From the NCBI GenBank assembly GCA_949592205.1, contig CATIUR010000001.1, positions 572,001 through 636,000 of the forward strand: a DNA stretch of 64,000 nt, given 5' to 3'. Below are positions 41,598 to 53,657 of this stretch, piece by piece. Position 1 is the stretch's first letter, and each line of letters opens with the position of its first letter. The position numbers and the translations under genes were made by a program. Source of the DNA: Helichrysum umbraculigerum (Eukaryota > Streptophyta > Magnoliopsida > Asterales > Asteraceae). The notes under the pieces were generated by a model. That model made no database searches. It was not told the origin of the DNA and was given only the letters and a program-made list of their open reading frames with translations.

Positions 41598-42323
41598 TTA
41601 GTTCGAAGACGCGTTTGATGTAGAATCAGTGAAAAGTTGAGGATATTTGAGTCGCATTTGGTCTTCCCGTTCCCAGGTGAATTCCGGACCACGCCGCGAA
41701 TTCCATCTGACCTTGACGATGGGAATACGACTTTGTTTCAGTTGTTTGACCTCACGGTCCATAATTTCAGCGGGTTCCTCAACGAAATGAAGTTTATCGT
41801 CAACACGAATCTCATCGAGTGGAATAATAAGTGTCTCATCAGACAGACACTTCTTCAAATTGGAAATATGAAAAGTAGGGTGCACGCTGCTGAGTTCGGA
41901 TGGCAGCTGCAATCGATAAGCTACGGGGCCAATCCGTTCGAGGATCTCAAAAGGCCCAATGTACCTGGGATTTAACTTCCCGCGTTTGCCAAAACGGATG
42001 ACGCCTTTCTAAGGCGATACTTTTAAGAGTACTCGATCCCCAACTTGGAACTCGAGTGGTTTGCGTCTCACGTCAGCATAACTTTTCTGACGATCACGTG
42101 CGGCTTTGATTCTATTTTGGATTTCAACAATTTTCTCAGTGGTGGCGTGTATGAGTTTAAGACCAGTGAGTTGACTATCTCTCTTCAGTCCAACAGATCG
42201 GTGATCGGCACTTACGACCGTACAGTGCCTCAAAAGGTGCAGCCTTAATGCTGGCGTGATAGCTGTTATTATAGGAAAATTCGCACAACGGTAGATGTTT
42301 TTCCCAGTTTGTACCGAAATCAA
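41598..42323 (-). pseudogene. Tekay-1 integrase C-terminus and chromodomain-like tail
   Basis: This frame continues integrase after a frameshift near 42190. It contains GLKLIHATTEKIVEIQNRIKAARDRQKSYAD and FQVGDRVLLKVSP, then TAG at 42009-42011 where the family has Trp. It then continues in phase to 41598 with the tail LPSELSSVHPTFHISNLKKC and VKVRWNSRRGPEFTWERED. The last motif is the chromodomain-like end thought to guide chromovirus integration to heterochromatin (family knowledge). Confidence 0.85.
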
Positions 42324-43719
42324 CTACGCAGGCGCGTAGCATATCTTCCAGGGTTTGGATGGTTCGTTCACTTTGGCCGTCGGTTTGAGGATGGTATGCA
42401 GTACTCATATCAAGACGGGTACCCATTGCTTTTTGAAGTGATTGCCAAAAGTGAGAGGTGAAACGGGCATCTCTGTCAGAGATGATCGAGATTGGAACAC
42501 CGTGATGAGAAACGATTTCCTTGATGTAGATTTGTGTAAGGCGTTCCATTTTATCGTTTTCCTTGATTGCCAGGAAATGAGCAGATTTGGTGAGGCGGTC
42601 AACGATCACCCAAATGGTATCGCAACCGTTCGACGACTTGGGTAGTTTGGTTATGAAATCCATGGCAATTTGTTCCCATTTCCATTCAGGGATTTCAGGT
42701 TGTTGGAGTAAACCAGGCGGTTTCTGATGTTCGGTTTTGACTTTCGAGCAAGTAAGACACTTGCTGACATAAGTGGCGATTTCGGCCTTCATGTTTGGCC
42801 ACCAATAAAATTCCTTGATGCCGTGGTACATCTTATCGGATCCCGGATGGATAGAATATTTAGACTTGTGAGCTTCATCCATCACCAAGTCTCGTAGGTT
42901 CCCGAAATTTGGCAGCCAGATGCGGTTTGAGAAATACCTAATCCCGTTAGATCTGATTTCGAATTGTTTGTCAATACCCCGTAAGGCTTCATTTTTGATG
43001 TTTTCCGGTTTCAGGGCTTCGATCTGAGCGGTATTAATCTGAACTGTGAGATCGTTGTGAATGGTCATACTGAGGGCTCGGACTCGAAGTGGTTTTGGTC
43101 GTTCCTTTCGACTGAGGGCATCGGCTACAACATTAGCCTTCCCTGGATGGTACTTGATCTCGCAATCGTAATCGGTAAGCAACTCGACCCATCGACGTTG
43201 CCTCATGTTGAGATCCTTCTGATCAAATATATGTTGGAGACTTTTATGATCGGTAAAGATTGTGCACTTAGTGCCGTAGAGATAATGTCTCCAGATCTTG
43301 AGAGCAAAAACGACAGCTCCAAGTTCGAGATCATGGGTGGTGTAGTTCTTTTCGTGAATTTTTAGCTGTCGTGAGGCATAAGCAATGACTTTGTCTCGTT
43401 GCATAAGCACGCAACCGAGACCTTGGTGAGAAGCATCGCAGTATACCACGAAGTCAACGGTGCCTTCGGGTAAGGACAGAATTGGAGCACTGCAAAGCTT
43501 TTGTTTCAGAAGTTGGAACGCTGACTCTTGTTTATCGGTCCAATCGAACCTTTTGTCCTTCTGAGTCAGTATCGTGAGTGGTTGAGCTATTTTGGAGAAA
43601 TTTTCGATAAATCGCCGATAGTACCCAGCAAGACCCAAGAATTGACGTACTTCAGTTGCAGAGGTGGGTGCTTGCCAGTCTTTGATAGCCTCGATTTTTG
43701 ATGGGTCAACGTGAATTCC
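42175..43719 (-). pseudogene. Tekay-1 RNase H and integrase
   Basis: In phase with the gag-RT frame after TAG at 43720-43722. Contains MGLAGYYRRFIENFSKI, RNase H (VDFVVYCDASHQGLGCVL; FTDHKSLQHIF; DALSRKERP), integrase zinc region (HPGSDKMYHGIKEFYWWPNM, CLTCSKVK), core (WEQIAMDFITKLP, IISDRDARFTSHFW) and YHPQTDGQSERTIQTLEDML. It ends near the canonical YGRKCRSPICW, where a frameshift leads to a stop at 42175. Confidence 0.92.
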
Positions 43720-46035
43720 CTAACTGTCGATTACGTGACCAAGGAATTGAACGGTTTGAATCCAGAACTCACACTTAGAGAATTTGGCATAAAGCTCCTC
43801 GTGTCTAAGGAGTTCAAGGATGGTTTTGAGGTGTTGCGCATGTTCTTGTTCGTTGCGCGAGTAAATGAGTATGTCATCAATAAAGACGATGACAAACTTA
43901 TCGAGGTAAGGTTTGCACACCCGGTTCATGAGGTCCATGAATACAGCCGGTGCGTTGGTTAGACCGAAAGGCATCACTTGGAATTCGTAGTGCCCGTAAC
44001 GAGTTCTGAAAGCAGTTTTTGGAATATCGGTGTCGCGAACTCGTAACTGATGATAACCTGATCGCAGGTCGATTTTTGAGTAGAAACTTGAACCCTGAAG
44101 TTGGTCGAATAAATCATCAATGCGAGGAAGTGGATAACGGTTCTTGACGGTCAATTTGTTCAACTCTCGGTAGTCGATGCACATTCGAAATGAACCGTCC
44201 TTCTTTTTAACAAACAAGACCGGAGCTCCCCAAGGTGAAGAACTCGGTCTGATGAATCCTCTATCCAGAAGTTCCTGTAACTGAGCAGACAACTCCTGAA
44301 GTTCGGATGGGGCTAAACGGTACGGTGCGCGGGCCACCGGTGCGGCACCCGGCACGAGATCAATTGAGAACTCAACCTGTCTAGGTGGAGGTAAACCAGG
44401 TAGTTCTTCCGGAAAGACTTCGGGAAAGTCTCTAACAATTGGCACATCTTCAAGTCGCTTCTCCTCCGACTTCTTCTCTGTGATGTGTGCGAGTATTGCA
44501 GGGTAACCCTTTCTCAGAAATTTTCGGGTTTTTAAGCAAGAGATGATATTGAGTCTCGTCCCACCGGTCTCCCCCTGTATGATCAAGGTTCCACCGGCAG
44601 CGAGTGGAATGCGGACGATCTTATCGTAACAAACGATTTCAGCTCGGTGTTTGGACAACCAGTCCATTCCAATGATGACGTCGAAACTCCCGATTTCAAT
44701 GGGTACAAGATCGATTGGAAAGGTTTCGTCAGCAAGGTTTAAAGTGCAATTAGGTATCACACTATTGGTTTCTATAAGTTTTCCATTTGCTAGCTCTACA
44801 GTATACTTAACATCTAAGGCAACAGGAGTGATGTCAAGTAATGGGCAAAAGTCATCGGAGATAAAGCTTCTATCAGCACCAGTATCAAATAGAACAGAAG
44901 CAGTTAAGTTGTTGAGGAGGAACATACCCGAGACCGCATTCGGGTCTTGGCGGGCGTCCCCAGATTTGATGACGAAGGCTCTGCTTCGGGTGTTGTTGTT
45001 GTTGCTGTTGCGGTTGTTATTCTTTAGCTTTGGGCACGTGTCCCTGAAGTGCCCTGGTTTCCCACACTCAAAGCAGACTTTGGGTGGTCTGGTGTTGTTG
45101 TTGGAATTGTTGTTGGCAGGAGAATTGCAATCTTTGGTGAGGTGGCCGTACCTCTTGCAATTGTTGCAAAAGGGACCACAGGAACCTTCATGATGTCGGC
45201 TGCACTTGGAACAATAGGGTTTGTTCCCAGTGTAGCCCCGTGTGATGTCTGTGGTGGTGTTGTAGGCTTTGATGGTGTCAGATTTCTTGTTTTGTTGGCC
45301 TGAGTGGTTGTTGTGGTAGTCAGACCACTTTCGTTTGTTGTTGTGGGAGGATGAAGTGGGTGGTTCAGAATCTTGGCTCATGGACATCAGGTCTTGGGCC
45401 AATAGGATAGCACCGTCAATGGTGGTTTGGTTGGAAGAGGCAACATGCCCCCGAACAGGCTCAGGAAGGCCAAGGATGTACTTCCTGATTTTATCAGGTT
45501 CGGTGCTTACCATGGCTGGGCGGAGGGCGGCAAGTTGTTGGAACCTGGTGGTATAACCATCGATATCACCACCCTGAACCTTTAGGTTCCAGAACTCCTC
45601 GTCCAGCTTTTGGAGTTTGGCGATTGAGCAGTATTTGGCAGTGAGTTTTGCTTTCAAGTCCTCCCAAGTTAGTTGGTAGGCAATGTCAGCACCCACTGAT
45701 TGGGTATATGAATTCCACCACGAGTGGGCATCATCTTCGAGAGAGCAGGTGGCGAAGTTTACTTTGTCGTTCTCCGCGCATTTGCTGACACGGAAAACAG
45801 TTTCCATCTTTTCGAACCATCTGATCAGTCCGATGGCTCCTTCAGAACCCTTGAAACTTGAGGGTTTGCAACTTTGAAAGTCCTTGTAAGAACAAGGTTT
45901 AGCAGCAGGGGTTTCAGCGGCATCGCTGTTTCTCGTGGAGTTTTGAGGGGTATTCCGAGCCAAGGCTTCAGTAACAGCCTGTGTTATAAGAGATGTAAGC
46001 TGAGCATCGGTGTATGGTCTTGTCTTTGGCGGCAT
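43720..46035 (-). pseudogene. gag-pol: Tekay-1 gag, protease and reverse transcriptase
   Basis: A 771-aa frame starting MPPKTRPYTDAQLTSLI. The retro-Gag domain is at about residues 50-200. Three zinc-knuckle-like motifs follow (CSKCSRHHEGSC, CNNCKRYGHLTKDC, CFECGKPGHFRDTC, about 268-340). Next are protease (LFDTGADRSFISDDF, about 383) and RT (FVKKKDGSFRMCIDYRELNK; VMPFGLTNAPAVFMDLM; VFIDDILIYSRNEQEH, about 722). TAG after GHVIDS stops it inside the RT/connection region; the rest is in phase downstream. Confidence 0.93.
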
Positions 46036-46330
46036 GATTCTTCAATAAAAGAAATGAAGATACATGAGAATTTTGTAAGAAAGTTGTATTTATCTCAGAT
46101 GTACATGTATAAAGGCGGTAATACATAACATCAATATGAAAAGAATTATGGCAGTTAATATGAGTCGAAACAGCAAGGAATATTTGATAGCTAATACGAG
46201 TTCAAAGGTTACATCCTACGGATGTATTACAAAAGGAGTCGGGAATTGTTACATCCGACCGAATTTTAGAGTAGCGCGTAGATAGTTACTAGATTACAGG
46301 ATAGATTACAAGACAAAGACTACACTAGTC

Positions 46331-46816
46331 TTAACATAGATTAATTTGTTCCATCATCGTGACAAGACGGTCCACAGTGTTTGCAAGTCTGCTAGCTTGA
46401 CGGGCGTTATCTTCTGCTAGTGCCAGTCGTTGTGTTAGTCCACGGGCATACTCTTCTGCTTCATGTGAACATTGTTCACATTCTTCCATCCTTTGTCGCA
46501 GCAGGGCATTTTCCACACTTATTCCTATTACTTGGTTGCGAAGGACATCCATGTTGTTGTTTGTGGTTTCCAGGTCGTCGGAGACTTGTTCGATGCGTTC
46601 AAGGGATGTAAGTCTCCAGTTTTCGTTCGTTTCCTGCAGCACGACATCCATGGTGCGAAGTCGCTGCTCGTGTTGGTTCACCCTAGCGGCTAAGGCCGGC
46701 AAGGTGAAGTGAGTGGGGTACGGGCCAGCTCGAGGCAACCTGGCGTTCCTCCTAGCTACCCTTGGGTTCTGCGACCCGGATTGAGAGCGAGTTGAATTTG
46801 ATGGTGTGTTTGCCAT
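46331..46816 (-). CDS. Tekay-1 extra ORF upstream of gag, 161 aa, coiled coil
   Basis: It lies between primer site and gag, ending about 295 bp before the gag start. The N-terminus is basic and Ser/Asn-rich (MANTPSNSTRSQSGSQNPRV, then ARRNARLPRAG). From about residue 45 the sequence is mostly helical with heptads (VNQHEQRLRTMDVVLQ, NALLRQRMEECEQCSHEAEE, LTQRLALAEDNARQASRLAN). It is intact while gag-pol is broken. It is not a usual part of chromoviruses that I know. It could be an accessory RNA- or Gag-binding protein, or host sequence picked up. Function unknown. Confidence 0.6.
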   Translation of the reverse strand: MANTPSNSTRSQSGSQNPRVARRNARLPRAGPYPTHFTLPALAARVNQHEQRLRTMDVVLQETNENWRLTSLERIEQVSDDLETTNNNMDVLRNQVIGISVENALLRQRMEECEQCSHEAEEYARGLTQRLALAEDNARQASRLANTVDRLVTMMEQINLC

Positions 46817-47129
46817 TTCTGAGACAAAGCGTTAGTAAGATTGAGGCCTATATTCATATAGTTCCTATATAATATAGCCTATTGAGTGTCTAGCATAAAC
46901 ATGTTTAAGTCTCGGTTCTCTCGAGGTCAGAGTCTTCTATGGTACCCTGTTCAGCCATAACTACTTTCAGGTCTTACATCATCTTTGCTTAATTGTACAT
47001 AGTTGATCAGGCTATGTTAAATTAAACTCGTATGATGTAATCGCTGAACCAGTTATACCTAATAAGGAATACCGCCTAATGGTCATAGTCTAGGCTCACT
47101 AAATGCAACCTAGTTCACTATAACCTTAG
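46817..47129 (-). other. Tekay-1 leader between primer site and extra ORF
   Basis: About 310 bp with no coding frame and none of the palindrome arms found in the LTR. Confidence 0.6.
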
Positions 47130-47141
47130 GCTCTGATACCA
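47130..47141 (-). promoter_or_regulatory. Tekay-1 primer binding site (initiator Met tRNA)
   Basis: The minus strand TGGTATCAGAGC lies three bases after the LTR end at 47145. Confidence 0.9.
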
Positions 47142-47144
47142 ATC

Positions 47145-49649
47145 TGTAACACCCCCAAATTTAGTGATGTGCGGAAGCTTGATTTGGGTGTTACTAATCA
47201 ATAACAAAGCACAAAGATATATAGTAAACGACTCTATATGCGTCGTTTTAACAAAATATATTGATAATTGAAATGTTTACAACATTTAAAGTTTTACATA
47301 GCTCGAGTTTGAATAAAAGGAGATTTCAGTACATAAGAACTTGTACAAAATATACTAATGCAAGAAAATCTCAATCGTCTGTATGCTGACTCGAGATAAA
47401 GTCCTGAAGCAGAAACATCCTACTGCTGGGTACCTGCGATATATGCTAAAAGGTCAGCTAGAAAGCTGGTGAGCTCACAGGTTTGAAATCAGTTAATATA
47501 GTATGAACCGCAAGATTTAAATAATGAATTGCATCCAGCAATTAAATAATGAATTGCATCCAGCAATTAAATGATAGTCATCGTGTATACAGCCATGAGC
47601 ACATAGTTGAGCTTAACTCGAGGGCCGGGTCCCCTATAGAGAATTCCGGGCGAGGTACCTCCACGAATGCCTAATCCACATTCGTCTTCCCAAATATTAG
47701 TACGTTCGTTTACCCGGTTAGTGCTTGCTAACCCGAACGAGGTGGGTCAATCCTATATGGTACCATATACTAATATTCACGCTACAACGTATTAACAACT
47801 ATGCTGACGGAGGACTTTAAAATGATTAGTTTCGAAAAACTCGTGTAGTATATGAAATGTTTGTACTTGCGTTCACATGTAAAAGTTGAGCAATATATCA
47901 CACCCCTGAGTAAAACAGTAAAAGAGGGGCTATGAGACTCACCTGAGTCTTATGAGTTTAACTTAATAAACTTGAGTTGATTAGCCGAGTATGAAGTCCA
48001 AAGACTTGTAACCTGAGGGTGTCCACGACACGCGATGGTTATAAACATGATTGGGTATCTCAAAAGATCACCCTTGTAGTTGTTACACAACTATATATAT
48101 GTCCAATTTACTACGATTTGGTTGATTTGTTAAGTGTTTGAAAACATGTACGGCCCGTTGGTGACGGATTTGTAATAATAATCTCAACTATTATTATTGT
48201 GATTTCGTGGCGTTTTACTTTGAAAAATGTGTTTTGATTGTGTTTTAGAAGCCGTTACGGAATCTAAGTACGGGGGTCCGGGGGCAGCGCCCCTGGTAGC
48301 GGGGTCCAAGGGGCGGCAGCCCCTGGCGGGGTCCAAGGGGCAGAGCCCCTGGCTGGGGTCGAGCTGCCAGGTCAGCTTGGAAAATTTTTTATTTCTACTA
48401 TATTGCTTTGACGAAAAACGCATCTGGGATCTGAATTCGGGTAAAATCGAGTGATAAATTTCGAGTCTCGACACTTAGTAAAAATCTGAGTTTTCTGTGT
48501 TTTGCGACACAATATGCGACACAAAGGTTGTCATGCGACACAAGGGTTGTGTCGCATAGGAATGCGACACAATGTCTATGCGACACAAGGGTTGTGTCGC
48601 ATAGATGCGAGATGCTGATTCAACAGCGACATAGTGATTGTGTCGTATGGTGTATGCGACATAGTGGTTGTGTCGCAGGACTTGCGACACTAATTATCGG
48701 GTACGACACAAGGTGCGACACAGGGGCTTTTTTACGACACAAATACCAAAATACGACACAACATGCGACACAAGGCTTGTGTCGCATGGATGAACATCAG
48801 CCCAGAAAGTCCGGCTGTCAAGGTTTTTCCGGCCAAAAATCCATTTTAAACTCGTTTTCAGGCTATAAAATCGTGTTCTATACATTGTAATGGACATATA
48901 CAAGTGATAATAACAACTACAATTGAAAAATACTAAGAATCGAGAGATTTCGGGATTTTGTCGGAAACTTACAAATTGCCGAAATGAAAATCCGGAAAGA
49001 TAGCGTTGTAGATCGTCGCGAGGTGGTCCTGAATCTCTAAAAATATTGATGATACGAGCACGTATAATGGTGTTATTTGTCGATTTTGTGAGTTTGGTGA
49101 GTTGAAAGAAAAAGAGAGGAAAAAGAGAGAGAAAAGGAGAAAGTGAAAGAAATGAGGAAAGAAAATGAGAAGTGGGAGGTTATCCTCACTTTTCGGTTTT
49201 CGCCCCGCGCTCCGCGTGGTGTTCGTTTTCTCCGTCTTTTAACTTTTAATAAATATTTTTCATATTAAATAATAAGTTTTAAAGTAAAATTTTATTACGC
49301 GATATTTTACTTAATCATTTTACTAATCGATATATATTTGAATTATAAAATGTGAGTTAGTTTGCTCGTTAAACATTTTTAATCGTGTAAGATTCGTTTG
49401 TACAAAACGAATTGAAATTTGATCATTATTAACATAATAATGTTACTTACTAAAATTTGTCACCAACATCCGTATTTAATTGAATCGAAATACATTCGAT
49501 TTAAATTGCGTACGATTTAATCAAATCGCATTTTCGTATATATTCAACAATATATAATTCGATACATTAATTAGCCTACACAGAACTAATTACATGTATT
49601 AACATATGATTAGGCACTAATTACTAGTCCTAATTTGGCGGGTGTTACA
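47145..49649 (-). repeat. Tekay-1 5' LTR
   Basis: 2505 bp, TG...CA, matching 39110-41563 with scattered substitutions, a 59-bp extra segment near 48366-48424 and a 9-bp difference near 49095. Confidence 0.93.
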
Positions 49650-49655
49650 CAGAGT

Positions 49656-50458
49656 ACCCCTTGCCAAGGTTTGTTAAGTCTGTGAATGAATCTCCAATCT
49701 GTTTTGAGGAGATTGTTGAGATTGAGGACATTACGGATCAGGAGTATCCTGAGGTTAAGAAAGTTGAAGTTAAACCTGAAAAAGTGATTTCAAAGGTTGA
49801 ACCTGAAATTAAGGTTCAACCAAATAAGGGAAAAGCCAAGGTTTTAAATTCGAAACAACAAACTTTACAGTCACCTGTAAAGATTTTGCAACACAAAATA
49901 GTAAATGAAAGAGTTTCGTATGATAAACCTTCAACTTCAACCTCTCAATCAAAACAAACATTTTCTAAGATGTGTATGCAATGTTCATGTTCTAGAAATG
50001 TTTCTCCATCTCCTGTGGTAATTCCTCAGCCTCAACCGTTTGTTGAGACTCGTTCTTGTTTCTACTGCAAGAAACAAGGACATTTAATTCGTGAATGTCC
50101 AAAGCTGTCAAATCAGCGCTATGGGAGAGAGATGCCTAGGACATCTGTTTATAGAAATTCTTTTTCAAAATCTCCACCTAGGCGTTACTTAAACTCTCCC
50201 AAGCCTGTTTTGAAGCCAAGTAATGTTGAGCAAAAATCTTTGCCAATTCAAAAGCCCAACATTACTTCTAATACCAATTCCGAACCTTCTAAAGTTTGGA
50301 AACGAAAAGAGTCTGATGTTGACTCTTCAGTCGTCAACAATAACACATCAGATAAAAATTATAATTTGTTTAAAGATAAAATCCTATCTGACGTGCTTAT
50401 TATTGATGACCACGGTCGACCTAAGTCTGTAAAGGCTTGGGTCACCGTTTCTCACTAA
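49656..50458 (+). pseudogene. gag: Copia-2 gag, 3' part
   Basis: It resumes after Tekay-1 and matches Copia-1 gag from YPLPKFVKSV on. It contains the second CCHC knuckle (CFYCKKQGHLIREC, about 50068-50103). It ends in TAA at 50456-50458. Unlike Copia-1, the pol frame downstream is in phase with gag here and separated only by this stop. Confidence 0.9.
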
Positions 50459-50482
50459 TCTCCTTTCGTTTGTATGTTGCAG
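50429..50482 (+). other. Candidate 54-nt mini-intron at gag-pol junction (Copia-2)
   Basis: GTAAAG...CTAAT...TTGCAG|CAG, matching 11292-11344 of Copia-1. The in-frame TAA lies inside it. Removal would join gag and pol in frame. Confidence 0.35.
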
Positions 50483-50902
50483 CAGTCAGAACGCGTTAAA
50501 GATAGTAAATGGTATTTGGATAGCGGCTGCTCGCGACATATGACAGGTGATGTATCTCTTCTTGTGGATATTAAACCATACGCAGGAGGATATGTTGCCT
50601 TTTCTGGAGATACAGGAGGAACCATTTCTAGAAGAGGAACGCTAACTAACGGCAATGTTAGTTTTGAGAATTTGAACTACGTGGAACAGCTTACGCACAA
50701 CTTGCTAAGTGTTTCACAGGTCTGTGATAAGGATTATACTACTGCGTTCACAAAGACAGAGTGCGTGATACTGAAGCCTGGGTATGTCATTCCGGAAGAA
50801 TGGGTGTTACTGAGAGCACCAAGAAAGAATGACACATACATTCTGAATATGAGAACTGTTAAGACCTCGAATGAGTATACGTGTCTCTTGTCTAAGGCTT
50901 TT
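50483..50902 (+). pseudogene. pol: Copia-2 pol fragment: protease only
   Basis: It begins QSERVKDSKWYLDSGCSRHMTGD with the DSG protease site. It ends after NEYTCLLSKA, just before the GAG-pre-integrase motif of Copia-1. The sequence then jumps to the segment that precedes ORF3 (TTCGAGTTGCAATCTG). The reading frame runs into this and stops at 50950. The junction has a few bases (CTT) that could belong to either side. Confidence 0.92.
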
Positions 50903-50933
50903 CGAGTTGCAATCTGTTTCTGTTTTTGCAGAT

Positions 50934-53617
50934 ATGGCTTTGATTTTTGAGGCGCGTCATAATACGGCTGCTTACCTTGCTGACACTTCTGATAAAGCTG
51001 CACCGTATCGTCAGATGATTGCATTTTTGAGACGATCAAGGGTATTCCACTCCATTTCCGATAACACTGTGGTTTTTGGAAATCTGATCAACCCTTTCTG
51101 GAGAAACGCAAATGTTGTTACTGATAACAACGTTCGCCGACTGGTCTCTACAGTTCTTGGTATGGAAATCACTATTACAGAATAGAGTATTCGGGAACTT
51201 TTACAGCTGAACGATCAACCGAATATGCCAGTCGGTTTTGATCATATTTTCGTTACGGGGGCTATGCAACGGATTGGATATCCCGGGATTCCCACTGATC
51301 AGTATCGCAAAGCGAATCTTACACGTGTTTGGCGATATTTGATGCACGTGATTATTGTTTGTTTGGGAAATAGGAAAGGTGGAACGGATGGGATGAGCCG
51401 AAGTTTGGCTTCTGCCATGTTAGCGCTAGTGTACAACAAGCCGTTCAACTTCTCGGGATTTATCTTCAAGGCTATGGTTGATAATGCGAATGCCGGGGAT
51501 CAGAAATGGATCTTATATCCGAGATTTATTCAGTTGCACATCAATCGTCATCATCCAGATCTTCAGGCACAGGGTGATATCGATCAGCAACTAAAGATTT
51601 CACCGATGATGAGTCGGATCTTTACTATTTGTGCAGGTTATGAGAAAGGGGTTGAGGCACCAAGGGATGTTCCCTTATTTGGTGCTATTGTGGATGAGCA
51701 TTACGTACCGCCACCGGAACCTCAGTATATGGACATTCCAGCACCACAGCAACCGCAGCAACCGCTTGTGAACATCCCTGTTCAAGCTGCGGGGGAGCAT
51801 GTGGATGCTATTTTGGAAAACATCGAGCAGTTTGGCCATGTTGACTCAGACAGTTCAGCTTCTCATGACACGGTTGAAGGTTCTGATTCTGAAGCTGCAG
51901 AAAATATAGGTCCTCAGGATGGTGGTCCGACGCCTGAACATTCGGATGGTACAGTTCCGCACCCCTCAGAGATGGAAAATATCCGGCGTACCGATTCATT
52001 CCGATATTTGAGAATTCAGCGTCGGATCAGGGCAGGACGCAAGTATGTACCTCCAAGGGATACTGGGAAATGTACTCGAGGTGACGATGATTCTGAAGAT
52101 GTAACTTATCGACCTAGTCGTCGTGTTCGTCGTTCTTCGTCAGCACGAGCTCAAGTCAACCCGTCACCTCAAGATGCTTTTGAGATCAACCGACACCAGC
52201 GTTCATGCAAAAGATGATGGATGATATCTTGAAGATGCAGCAAAGGATGCACGCTCAAGATGAAAAGATTGCTGAACAAGCTGCGCTGATCGAGGTTCAA
52301 GCTAAGGAGCTTGAGGAAACAAAGCTCAGGGTCAATGTTTTGGAGGCTAGGTCTAGTGCCTCGGGGGAGATTGGGTTTGGGGGCCCAAATGTAGAGTCAC
52401 TAGGACCTGAAAATGTAACCCCCACTCCTTTAATTGAAAATGTTAATGAAACTATTCCTCGTTTGGATTACTTTTGTGTTGATGATATTCCAGGGCAACC
52501 GAGACCGCTGGCCGTTGACTATTCATTCGCTGACTTATCGTTTATTCAGAGAATGGCCAGTGGAGTTGGCTCTGAGGAAGAAATGGAGAATGTTTTTGAG
52601 ATGAATGAGGATGTTTCGATTGAAGAAGAACAGTTGAATTCAGATGAAACGTATGATGATGCACAATCTGGGGAAGCTTACGATGGTGCACCGATTATAG
52701 AATCTGATTCAAGTGAAGATGAGATGCCTGCTAAAGCTCAACATGGAGAATCAAGTTCTGCTACAACTCCAGCTCAAAAGACACAGGCACCGGACTCAGC
52801 AGCTCAAGAATCTACGGATATTCCAAGGAAATATACTGCTGAAGAAAAGAAAGAAAGAAACAAGAAATGGTGGCCTAAGGGATGAAATCCAGTTCCTATT
52901 CCAGTTAAATGTCAAGTGTACCGGGTTAGTCGAAATTATACCGGAGTTATTAAAAGCTGGAAGTGTCAGAGGAATCTTTTTCTGATTAAGAGAGAAGATG
53001 AAGTTCAGTACTTTAGAATGCGTTTTGATAGATTAAGTACGTTGCCAAAAGGAGAGATTAATCGATTAGCTCAGCTTAAATTGATTAATCCGTTCAAAAA
53101 TGATTATGCTGAGTTTATTCAGAGAAATTTATGTCGGGAAGTGTTATCGAAGACATATTCTAAATTGAAACCGACGTTGGGCACTCGGTATACGTGGAAA
53201 AAGAAGACTGATCCAGTCACCAGGAAGCCTATGGTTAAAGTTCACTATCCGCCTGCTAACTGTTTGACTGAGATACCTCTGGAACTAGTTCCTTATTATT
53301 TTCTGAGAAGACTTGTAAAATGGGAACTTGATTCACAAACTGGTGAAGCGGTTATTACTTTTGTTCCAGATTCTGAACCGTGGCCAGAAGTTGGAGGTAT
53401 ATGGAATTTGAACCAAGCAACGTTTAGACTGTATGATCCGATGAGTTTGATTAATTTTCATGAAAAAGATTTAAGAAAACTCTATGATGATCGGATTCGT
53501 GTTGGTCAGAAGAATGAGTTCAACAGACGTTTAGCCGAGCAGTTTTACAATGTTGTTACTGTTTGTGTGGCTAATGGAATTCATGCTGACGGCCAATTTC
53601 CTGCGGGCTGGGTTTAA
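50934..53617 (+). pseudogene. Copia-2 ORF3 with two stops and one frameshift
   Basis: Homologous to Copia-1 ORF3 over its whole length, starting MALIFEARHN right after the conserved TTTCTGTTTTTGCAG. TAG at 51183-51185 and TGA at 52883-52885 stand where Copia-1 has Gln and Arg. A 1-nt deletion near 52183-52196 shifts the frame. The coiled coil (LKMQQRMHAQDEKIAEQAAL) and the basic C-terminal domain are kept. It ends GIHADGQFPAGWV as in Copia-1, followed by the polypurine tract. Similarity is high at both termini and lower in the acidic linker. Confidence 0.92.
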
Positions 53618-53644
53618 AGAAGATTTTTGAAGACCAAGCTGAAG

Positions 53645-53657
53645 ACACGGGGGAGTT
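53645..53657 (+). promoter_or_regulatory. Copia-2 polypurine tract
   Basis: ACACGGGGGAGTT directly before the 3' LTR. Confidence 0.88.

Larger units (their letters stand above)
39109..49650 (-). mobile_element. Tekay-1: chromovirus (Tekay/Del-type Gypsy) inserted in Copia-2 gag
   Basis: A minus-strand element with LTRs 39110-41563 (3') and 47145-49649 (5'), termini TGTAACACC...GGTGTTACA, TSD AGAGT (39104-39108 and 49651-49655). One extra base at each end (G at 39109, C at 49650) lies between TSD and LTR. iMet-type primer site, broken gag-pol with a chromodomain-like end, and an additional ORF upstream of gag. RT, integrase and C-terminal motifs (VKVRWNSRRGPEFTWERED) fit the Tekay lineage. 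Confidence 0.93.
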
